Origin: JACRFW01 sp964531745
Lineage (GTDB): Bacteria > Patescibacteriota > Patescibacteriia > Magasanikbacterales > GWA2-37-8
Direction: 5' to 3'
Length of the DNA stretch: 24,745 bases
Assembly (NCBI GenBank): GCA_964531745.1
Contig: CAZHFX010000012.1
Coordinates: 1-24,745, forward strand
Positions 18,743 to 24,745 of the stretch are shown piece by piece; the first letter of the stretch is position 1; the number at the start of each line of letters is the position of its first letter. Both the position numbers and the translations under genes were made by a program. The notes beneath the pieces were generated by a model that was not told the origin of the DNA, made no database searches, and was given only the letters and a program-made list of their open reading frames with translations.

Positions 18743-20644
18743 ATGAGAAGTAAATTTTTTGTTATAAGCACCGCTGTGATCGCGTTGGTGCTAGCGGCGA
18801 GCGCTGTTTTGGTGAATTTGAATCAAGATATTGGCAGCGAACCTCCGGATGGGCGTATTTTGGGAGTTACCATTTTTCAAGGAATTTTACAGGCAAAAAA
18901 GGCGGCCGCGAATGGAACAGTCGCTTTGACGCTAGTGATTTCCTTCGGCAATAATCGGCAATCAACCATTACCGTGAATACAACGGCGGCCACGAAATTT
19001 ACCGATAGAAAAGGTTCAGCCATCACTGCGGCCAATCTCGCTTCGGGCCACGCGCTGGAAATCACCGGGACCAAACAGCGCAATGGCTTTTTGGCCGTTT
19101 TGGTAAAGAACCAATCTTACGTTCGGAATAAAAGCAAAGTTGTAGTGACCAAGAACACCGCTCAAGGCGACGGCAGTGTGGCCGCCCCGACCGGCTTCGT
19201 AAGCGCCGAACAGGTTAAAGTCGCTTCTTTTGTAATTGCCGCGCCGGAAAGCGATGACGCGCTGGTGAGCAGTATCGCGCTACGCGACGCCGCCGGAGTA
19301 TGCGGCGTCCGGTATGTGGATAATATTGTTTTGCGCGATTCCTCTAGTCAGCAATTAGGCGTTGTGGCCGCGACTGCCACCTGCCCGGTTTACACTTTTA
19401 ATTTTAAACCCGAGATTTTTATAAAAGCCGGCGCGCGCTATGCGGTAGATGTATTGGCGGATCTCGCCCTCGCCACTCCGAGCCCGCTGTCGCTTTTCAC
19501 TGTTGAACGGGTCAACGCGGCGAGCAATGTTACCGGCAACGATATGAGCGCGAGCAATGTTAATCTCTCGCTCCAGAACGATTATATCGTTCTCAGGGGC
19601 GCGCTTGTTGTGCAGACGGACCCTGATAGCCCGACTGCTGCTAATTATCTCCTGGGCGCTTCCGATCAAGTAATCGCTAAATTTAGGTTAAGCGCCGGGC
19701 CAAATGAAGCAATCAATGTAAAACAGCTGACGGCCAGCTTTCTTACTGCCGCGGCTGGCGACGGCGATGCCATTAAGAACATCCGCCTGTTTGATGTCAC
19801 GGATCCAAATATTGAAAAACAGCTTGGCTCGGCGGTAGCCGTCTTGAGTGATACTGTCCCCGGCGCCTCCTCAACTTTGCCTAGTTATAAGCACGCCACT
19901 TTCTATCCCGACAGCTTAAGTATTCCGGCTGGAACCGCCAAGGTGGTGGCCGTTAAAGTTGATATTGCTTCGTATGAAGGCAATTTTTCCGCCACCGGAC
20001 AGACTATTACTCCCGTTGTGCTTTCAACCATTGATTCGGCGAGTTCGCTGGTCGCGCTGGGCGCGGTTTCAGGCGACACTATCATTCCAGCAGTAGTGAA
20101 CGCGGGTATTCCGGCGGACGGCCAGCCCGGTTCTTATGGGTCGACCGGCGAGTTTTATCGGGCTAAATTAACCGTCGCTTGGATACCGGACACGCCAACC
20201 GGAGTTTTGTCGTCTAGCGAGGGGCAGGTGATTGGAAAAATTTTGATTTCCAATCTAGCTAATGCCGGGCTATATATGGCGCAGATAAAGTATTTTAATG
20301 TAGAGCTTATCTCAACCTTTGCCACTGTTTCTGGCGCCCGTTATCTCAATATATACAAAGATAATATAAGCACCACTGCTCTGGGGCAAGCAGTGTGGAA
20401 CGCCACGCCAGAGGTATCACAAATAGTAAATATCTCCGATAGCGCCATTACCAAAAATGTAGATATTGCCGCTGGCGCGTCAAAAACTTTTTATATAACG
20501 CTTGACACCACAGACGCTGCGGTCGGCAGTTCCCTTTCTATCCGTCTTCCCCAGGGCGGCATTCATTGGTCTGATGGATTAGTGGATGATATTTCTGCCA
20601 TGGGAAACGATTTGCCGCTGATCTACAAGACAATAAATTACTAG
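18743..20644 (+). CDS. Secreted or anchored surface protein with three beta-sandwich-like repeats
   Basis: 633 residues with an N-terminal hydrophobic segment (about 5-25, signal peptide or anchor). A DUF5666-like domain (about 36-125) follows, with GNNRQSTITVNTTAATKFTD and LASGHALEITGTKQRNGFLA. Three diverged repeats come next (about 157-285, 305-445 and 494-633). Each opens with a strand such as ASFVIAAPESDD, IAKFRLSAGPNE or IGKILISNLANA, then has an N-I-x-L/Y-x-D type motif (DNIVLRDSS, KNIRLFDVT, RYLNIYKDN), and each has an I-x-A-G turn (FIKAGARY, SIPAGTAK, DIAAGASK). C187 and C214 may form a disulfide. The lack of enzyme motifs suggests an adhesin or cell-surface component, possibly used in host attachment, but that is a guess. 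Confidence 0.7.
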   Translation: MRSKFFVISTAVIALVLAASAVLVNLNQDIGSEPPDGRILGVTIFQGILQAKKAAANGTVALTLVISFGNNRQSTITVNTTAATKFTDRKGSAITAANLASGHALEITGTKQRNGFLAVLVKNQSYVRNKSKVVVTKNTAQGDGSVAAPTGFVSAEQVKVASFVIAAPESDDALVSSIALRDAAGVCGVRYVDNIVLRDSSSQQLGVVAATATCPVYTFNFKPEIFIKAGARYAVDVLADLALATPSPLSLFTVERVNAASNVTGNDMSASNVNLSLQNDYIVLRGALVVQTDPDSPTAANYLLGASDQVIAKFRLSAGPNEAINVKQLTASFLTAAAGDGDAIKNIRLFDVTDPNIEKQLGSAVAVLSDTVPGASSTLPSYKHATFYPDSLSIPAGTAKVVAVKVDIASYEGNFSATGQTITPVVLSTIDSASSLVALGAVSGDTIIPAVVNAGIPADGQPGSYGSTGEFYRAKLTVAWIPDTPTGVLSSSEGQVIGKILISNLANAGLYMAQIKYFNVELISTFATVSGARYLNIYKDNISTTALGQAVWNATPEVSQIVNISDSAITKNVDIAAGASKTFYITLDTTDAAVGSSLSIRLPQGGIHWSDGLVDDISAMGNDLPLIYKTINY

Positions 20645-21042
20645 ATGTTTTCATCCAGCGCCTTGTTAACCTCTCTGTCCGCTTCTTTATTCAGGTGGCG
20701 GAGCACATGGCGGTAGGCCACTTTCTTAAATTGTTGGGTGAGATTATAAACTTGGATAAAAAGTTTCTGGAGCGACGGTTCCTTTACTTTATATTCGCCT
20801 CGCATCTGCTTTACCACCAGTTCGCTATCCAAGACGCAGTTCACCTCGGTCGCTCCTAGTTCTTTGGCTTTTTTTAAAGCCAAAAGGAGCGCGGTGTATT
20901 CAGCGAAGTTGTTCGTTTGGCGACCAAGGTAGCTCCCAAACGCGGCTAAGGTAGCGCCCGTTTCATTTTTTATTACTACGCCGGCGGCCGCCGGCCCCGG
21001 GTTGCCGCGCGCTCCGCCATCGGTATAAGTAGTGAGTTTCAT
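20641..21042 (-). CDS. Ribonuclease HI family protein
   Basis: Hydrolyses the RNA strand of RNA-DNA hybrids. 133 residues. All four acidic catalytic residues are visible: D8 (TYTDGGARGNPG), E48 (NNFAEYTALLLAL), D72 (VLDSELVVKQM) and D122 (NKEADREVNKALD). It lacks the basic handle helix of E. coli RNase HI and resembles the short RnhA-like proteins. It ends tail-to-tail with the surface-protein gene, sharing the bases CTAG as the two stop codons. It lies 13 bp after the PEGA protein gene on the same strand, so the two are likely co-transcribed. Confidence 0.92.
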   Translation of the reverse strand: MKLTTYTDGGARGNPGPAAAGVVIKNETGATLAAFGSYLGRQTNNFAEYTALLLALKKAKELGATEVNCVLDSELVVKQMRGEYKVKEPSLQKLFIQVYNLTQQFKKVAYRHVLRHLNKEADREVNKALDENI

Positions 21043-21055
21043 AAATTAAGTTTTT

Positions 21056-22417
21056 TTAATAGGTTAATGACCATAATCCGGCTTGATCGCTGAAATAGAG
21101 AATGCGGCGAGTAGCGTCCGCGGAAACATTGGCGACCCCGCGGTTTACAATATTATTTTGAACCAGATAATATGGGTAAATGATGGACATAGTTTTGTCA
21201 GAATATAGAGCCAGCGTGTTATATTGGTCGAGCGGTGCGATTCCCCTGAGCGATTCGCCGGAACGATTCAAGAGATAGGGTTCAGCACTATCGCTATAGG
21301 TCCACAGTTCCGATGGCGAGGTCAGAATCCACCAATGACTATATGGCGACAGGAGAAAATTATCAGCGGCGACGGTGAACTGTTTGTCGGAACGGACAAT
21401 CAGCATTTTTCCGGCGGTCTTATTTCCCAGGAGGGCCGTTCCATTATCTGCCGCCAGCAGGCGCCACTGCGTTGGGTCGGCCAAAGTCGGTGATTCCGCC
21501 GGCAACCGCACGTCGGCGTAAGTTTCGCTGAATCCCAAAGTATTTTTAGTGAGAGTGAGCGACGCGGTGGTGGAGGCGGCCGCGGAGAGCGTCCACAAAC
21601 CTTCCTGTTCTACGCTCCAGCCCAAGTAGATATTTTTTGTAATAGCGCGTTTTTGACCGGTGAGAGGAGCAAAAGAAGCGATCATTCCCGCGGTGCTGTA
21701 ATAGAGCTCGGCTTCCGTTGAATTTTTCCATTCAAACGCGTTAACTGGTTCCCCCGCGTTCTGTGTCAAGTCGCGGGTTTTTGTCAGATGATTGCCGGTT
21801 GCCACCGTGATAATTTTTTTATACGGCGGTTTTTCTGGCGTTGCGATTATGGCGGAGTTATTCTTTGGCGCCCAGACTATCCGAACCGGTTCGGCGCCGG
21901 CGAAATCGGCCACAGCGGCAGTTTCACCAGCGGCTGTATCGCGCAGGAAAATTGATAGGCGATTGCCGCGTTTCGCCGCGTAGAGCAGGTATCGGCCGTC
22001 TGGCGACACGCTAGCGGCTGTTACCTCGCCGCGGGCGATAATTTGCGGTTGGCTTTTTTTGAGCAAGATGATGTCTTTTATATAAGTAGTTTGTTTATTT
22101 TTTATTTCAATTTCTTTTTGCCAATCATAGTAGCCGGGGGCGCTGATTTTTAGAGTGTATTTATGGGGAGTGATATCTTTTAGCCGAATAGGCAAGGTAT
22201 CAGGCAGAGCCAAGTTGTCCAAAAATACTCGAGCGGCGCTCGGTTCAACGTCTACGCTTAAACTGCCGGTCTCGCGCAGGAGGCCGTTTTTGAAGTCATA
22301 ACGATAGCCGATGGTGTACAAAACGACCAGCGGCGCGGCGATCAAAAAGGCCGCGATAAAGAGAATTAAAACAGCACGCCGGAGCGGGCGGGTAAAAATG
22401 GCTCCCGAGTATTCCAT
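21056..22417 (-). CDS. Membrane-anchored PEGA-domain beta-propeller protein
   Basis: 453 residues: a short cytoplasmic start, a transmembrane anchor (about 14-36), a PEGA domain (about 51-118, GSLSVDVEPSAARVFLDN, HKYTLKISAPGYYDWQKEIE), and then repeated beta-blades of a propeller (for example VTAASVSPDGRYLLYAAKRG and a late SADATRRILYFSDQ), similar to TolB/WD40-like folds. PEGA proteins are thought to sit at cell surfaces; the exact function is unknown. First gene of a two-gene unit with RNase HI. Its promoter faces that of murA. Confidence 0.8.
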   Translation of the reverse strand: MEYSGAIFTRPLRRAVLILFIAAFLIAAPLVVLYTIGYRYDFKNGLLRETGSLSVDVEPSAARVFLDNLALPDTLPIRLKDITPHKYTLKISAPGYYDWQKEIEIKNKQTTYIKDIILLKKSQPQIIARGEVTAASVSPDGRYLLYAAKRGNRLSIFLRDTAAGETAAVADFAGAEPVRIVWAPKNNSAIIATPEKPPYKKIITVATGNHLTKTRDLTQNAGEPVNAFEWKNSTEAELYYSTAGMIASFAPLTGQKRAITKNIYLGWSVEQEGLWTLSAAASTTASLTLTKNTLGFSETYADVRLPAESPTLADPTQWRLLAADNGTALLGNKTAGKMLIVRSDKQFTVAADNFLLSPYSHWWILTSPSELWTYSDSAEPYLLNRSGESLRGIAPLDQYNTLALYSDKTMSIIYPYYLVQNNIVNRGVANVSADATRRILYFSDQAGLWSLTY

Positions 22418-22418
22418 A

Positions 22419-22447
22419 TTGCCAAAACATTGGTAGTAAAGTATACT
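22419..22447 (+). promoter_or_regulatory. murA promoter
   Basis: TTGCCA (22419-22424), 17-bp spacer, TATACT (22442-22447). The start near 22454 falls inside the -10 box of the opposing PEGA promoter. The TTGCCA lies directly next to the PEGA start codon at 22415-22417. Confidence 0.65.
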
Positions 22448-22449
22448 TC

Positions 22450-22478
22450 ATCATAACTGAAAATCAGTTCTTCGTCAA
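22450..22478 (-). promoter_or_regulatory. PEGA-protein promoter
   Basis: Minus-strand TTGACG (plus 22473-22478), 17-bp spacer, TATGAT (plus 22450-22455). The start near 22443 overlaps the murA -10, so the two promoters cannot both be open at once. Confidence 0.65.
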
Positions 22479-22498
22479 AGCTTATTCTGGGAAGCTTT
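22455..22498 (+). promoter_or_regulatory. Two hairpins in the murA leader
   Basis: AACTGA-AAA-TCAGTT (22455-22469) forms at the very 5' end of the predicted transcript. A second hairpin (AAAGCTT, 8-nt loop, AAGCTTT) is followed by Ts and runs to the murA ATG at 22502. The second looks like a weak terminator placed at the ribosome-entry site. The first also lies between the boxes of the opposing promoter and could be an operator. Confidence 0.45.
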
Positions 22499-22501
22499 TT
22501 T

Positions 22502-23806
22502 ATGTCTTACGTCATTATCAACGGCGGGAAAAAACTTCACGGCGTTATTCAAAACCAATCGGCCAAGAATTCGGCGGTGGCGATTTTGTGCGCCGCGGCG
22601 GCGGTGCGCGGCCGAGTGACGCTGACTGCCGTTCCGCAAATTGAAGAAGTCTACCGCATCGTTGAGCTTCTAAAAAGCATCGGCGTTCAGGTAGATGACA
22701 CCAAGCCAGGGATAGTGGCGCTTGATTCGTCGGCGCCATTGAAACTTGGCGCCATTGATCGCCTCGCTTCCGAAAAAACTCGCGCTTCGCTCCTGCTCTT
22801 TGGCGCTTTGGCGGCGCGCGAACCGAGCTATAAAATTTATAAATCCGGCGGCTGTAAACTCGGCAACCGCACTGTCCGGCCGCATCTTTACGCTCTGGAA
22901 AATTTTGGCGTGGAAATTATTTCTCGCGATCGCTATTACGAAGTGATTAACCACCCCTTGCGCCCTGCTTCCATTGTGATGTACGAATCCGGCGATACGG
23001 CGACCGCCAACGCGGTGCTGGCCGCCGCGCTCGCTCCCGGCGTTTCCATCATCAAGATGGCTTCGGCCAATTATCAGGTGCAAGATCTCTGTTATTTTTT
23101 GAATCAGGCTGGCGCCAAAATCTCCGGCATCGGCGCCACCATCCTCACAATTGTTGGCGTGAAAAAACTGCGCGCGGTGAAAAATTACAGAATAATGCCC
23201 GATCCGATCGTAGCCATGACCTATATCGCGGCCGGCTTGGTTACTCGCTCCACCGTTACCGTCGCCAATTGCCCGTTGGAATTTCTAGAGCTTGAGCTTT
23301 ATAAATTGCAGAAAATGGGCGCGCGGCTGGCAATAAAAAATCGCCGTTATTCAGAAAATGGGCGATTCGTGATAGTGGATGTGCTTATTCAGCCAAGCAA
23401 ATTAGCGGCTCTGCCGGATAAAATTGAAGGCCGGCCGTTTCCCGGGCTTAATATGGACAATCTGCCTCTTTTCGTGCCGATTTTGGCGCTCGCCAAGGGG
23501 CGCACGCTGGTTCACGATTGGGCCTTTGAAAATCGGGCGGTCTATCATTTGGAGTTGCAAAAATTAGGCGTCAAAGTAACATTGCTTGATCCGCACCGCG
23601 TATGGATTGAAGGGCCGGCCAAGCTCACGGCCAACGAAGTTGTCTGCCCGCCGGCGCTCCGGCCGGCCGTGAATATTCTCATCGCTATGCTCGGCGCCAA
23701 AGGCCGGTCGGTTTTGCGCAATACTTACGAAATAGACCGCGGTTATGAGAATTTGTACGAAACGCTCAATCGGGCCGGCGCCGATATCGTCTTGGTGAAA
23801 GAATAA
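22502..23806 (+). CDS. murA: UDP-N-acetylglucosamine 1-carboxyvinyltransferase (MurA), divergent
   Basis: First committed step of peptidoglycan synthesis: transfers enolpyruvate from PEP to UDP-GlcNAc in the cytoplasm. 434 residues. Key residues are K22-N23 (SAKNSAVAIL), the loop cysteine C118 (SGGCKLGNRTVRPHL, the fosfomycin-target position) with R123, D319 in PGLNMDNLP, the ENR block (FENRAVYHLELQKLG) and R387 (ALRPAVNIL). The loop following R123 reads T-V-R where typical MurA has P-V-D, and PGLNMD replaces the usual PGFPTD, so this is a diverged member. A related EPSP-synthase-fold enzyme cannot be fully excluded. The next gene follows after 21 bp. Confidence 0.85.
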   Translation: MSYVIINGGKKLHGVIQNQSAKNSAVAILCAAAAVRGRVTLTAVPQIEEVYRIVELLKSIGVQVDDTKPGIVALDSSAPLKLGAIDRLASEKTRASLLLFGALAAREPSYKIYKSGGCKLGNRTVRPHLYALENFGVEIISRDRYYEVINHPLRPASIVMYESGDTATANAVLAAALAPGVSIIKMASANYQVQDLCYFLNQAGAKISGIGATILTIVGVKKLRAVKNYRIMPDPIVAMTYIAAGLVTRSTVTVANCPLEFLELELYKLQKMGARLAIKNRRYSENGRFVIVDVLIQPSKLAALPDKIEGRPFPGLNMDNLPLFVPILALAKGRTLVHDWAFENRAVYHLELQKLGVKVTLLDPHRVWIEGPAKLTANEVVCPPALRPAVNILIAMLGAKGRSVLRNTYEIDRGYENLYETLNRAGADIVLVKE

Positions 23807-23827
23807 TTTTTTACTAAATAAAAGCGT

Positions 23828-24745
23828 ATGGAAAATTTTGCGTTGGAAAATAGGCCTTCGCCAGCCAAACAGCGCGCCCATCGCTATGCCAGCACTTATC
23901 TTGCTATAATTTTACTGGTTCTGACTTTTGGTTTTGGCGTGTTCATCGGCCGCAAAATGATTTTGCGAAAACAAGCGGAGAGCGCCGGCAGTTCTGCGGC
24001 CGCGGTGAATTTGATTAATATTGATCGAAATAAAAATCGCGCGAAAGATATTGATTTCAACCAATTTTGGGAAGTGTGGGATCGGGTGCGCGCCAAATAT
24101 GTTAAACAGCCGGTGAAAGACAGCGAATTGTTTTATGGCGCTCTGCAGGGTCTGGTCTTTGGCCTCGGCGATCCCTATTCCGTTTATTTCCCGCCGGCGC
24201 CCGCGGCCGAGTTTACCAAAAGTCTGGCTGGCGAATTCGGCGGCATTGGGGCGGAAATCGGCAATAAGAACAATCAAATAGTGGTCATCGCTCCTCTGCC
24301 GGATACCCCGGCGGAGCGCGCCGGCCTGCGTCCGGCCGATCGGATATTGGCGATTGACCGTCGTTCAACGCTGGGTATGGACGTATCCACGGCCGTTGAA
24401 CATATACGCGGCTCCACCACAACCACCGTTATTCTCACTATTATGCGCGCCGGTTGGGAAAAACCGCGCGATCTCACCATTCATCGCGCCACTATCAACG
24501 TGCCGTCCGTGCTCTTTTCTATGCGTCCGGGCGCCGTGGCCTACCTGCGCGTTATGCAGTTTAATGAACAGACCATGCCTAATCTCGCGCGCTATATTGA
24601 TATGCTCAAAGCCCGTAAAGCGCAGGCGATTATTCTTGATTTGCGCAATAATCCGGGCGGCTATTTAGACGCCGCGGTCGCGATGGCTAGTGAATGGATT
24701 GTGGATGGCGTTATCGTGAGCGAAAAATTCAGCGGCGGGCGGGGA
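23828..24745 (+). CDS. S41-family C-terminal processing peptidase, N-terminal part (runs off right edge)
   Basis: A periplasmic or surface serine protease of the CTP/Tsp type; 306 codons are visible without a stop. After a short cytoplasmic start there is one transmembrane anchor (YLAIILLVLTFGFGVFIG, about residues 24-41). A helical N-terminal region follows (FNQFWEVWDRVRAKYVKQ ... LVFGLGDPYSVYFPP). The PDZ domain (about 135-222) begins FGGIGAEIG and contains PAERAGLRPADRILAID. The start of the protease domain has RPGAVAYLRVMQFNEQT and the hallmark ILDLRNNPGGYLDAAV (about 269-284). The Ser-Lys catalytic dyad lies beyond the window. It follows murA closely, so it may be co-transcribed in an envelope-biogenesis unit. 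Confidence 0.9.
   Translation, partial: MENFALENRPSPAKQRAHRYASTYLAIILLVLTFGFGVFIGRKMILRKQAESAGSSAAAVNLINIDRNKNRAKDIDFNQFWEVWDRVRAKYVKQPVKDSELFYGALQGLVFGLGDPYSVYFPPAPAAEFTKSLAGEFGGIGAEIGNKNNQIVVIAPLPDTPAERAGLRPADRILAIDRRSTLGMDVSTAVEHIRGSTTTTVILTIMRAGWEKPRDLTIHRATINVPSVLFSMRPGAVAYLRVMQFNEQTMPNLARYIDMLKARKAQAIILDLRNNPGGYLDAAVAMASEWIVDGVIVSEKFSGGRG

Noticed and set aside
1..24745. CRISPR array, tRNA or rRNA genes
   Set aside because: No regularly spaced repeats or cloverleaf/rRNA-like sequences were found by reading. A tRNAscan or Infernal run would be decisive.

Overview
The window looks like a chromosomal contig from a Patescibacteria (Candidate Phyla Radiation) bacterium, probably Parcubacteria-like. 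This is inferred from gene content, not from a phylogeny. The signs are compact collinear genes with 10-25 bp gaps, a shortened HrcA, a small YidC, PEGA/beta-propeller and DUF5666-type envelope proteins, an anaerobic ribonucleotide reductase, and very few Shine-Dalgarno sequences. Several genes end in TGA (hrcA, dnaJ, the P-type ATPase), so the code is standard and not the TGA=Gly code of Gracilibacteria/SR1. A 10-N run at 6970-6979 marks an assembly gap.

Layout. (1) 1-1278: the 5' part of lexA (minus), a decayed TSUP/TauE permease tail, a promoter-terminator unit that may encode a small RNA, and a small PF06541-type membrane protein with an apparently leaderless mRNA. (2) 1279-7909: a promoter with two NrdR boxes, then a collinear run of nrdD without its glycyl-radical domain, a separate 71-residue glycyl-radical protein, nrdG, a DoxX-like protein, a P1B-type ATPase and a D-2-hydroxyacid dehydrogenase. 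This fits an anaerobic dNTP/fermentation operon. (3) 7906-10172 (minus): a zinc-type substrate-binding protein followed by a coiled-coil lytic transglycosylase. (4) 10239-11674: yidC and an SPFH/band-7 protein, closed by a terminator. (5) 11691-18680: the heat-shock cluster hrcA-grpE-hsp20 ... dnaK-dnaJ, with a CIRCE-like operator before hrcA.

The cluster is interrupted at 13749-15350 by an AT-richer accessory island. It holds a PD-(D/E)XK nuclease-like protein, a trypco2-like small protein, a NYN-domain RNase candidate and two RNA-regulatory elements. One is a terminator with a possible antiterminator just before nyn. The other is a structured RNA antisense to the 3' end of nyn. (6) 18708-24745: a secreted repeat protein, RNase HI and a PEGA protein (minus), then murA and the start of an S41/CTP protease.

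The most promising novelties are the split class III ribonucleotide reductase, the nuclease/trypco2/NYN island with its two RNA elements, the perfect terminator-like hairpin inside nrdG, and the hrcA leader in which a G-rich start region is folded into a hairpin next to CIRCE. All functional statements rest on reading the sequence and recognising families; no database search was run.
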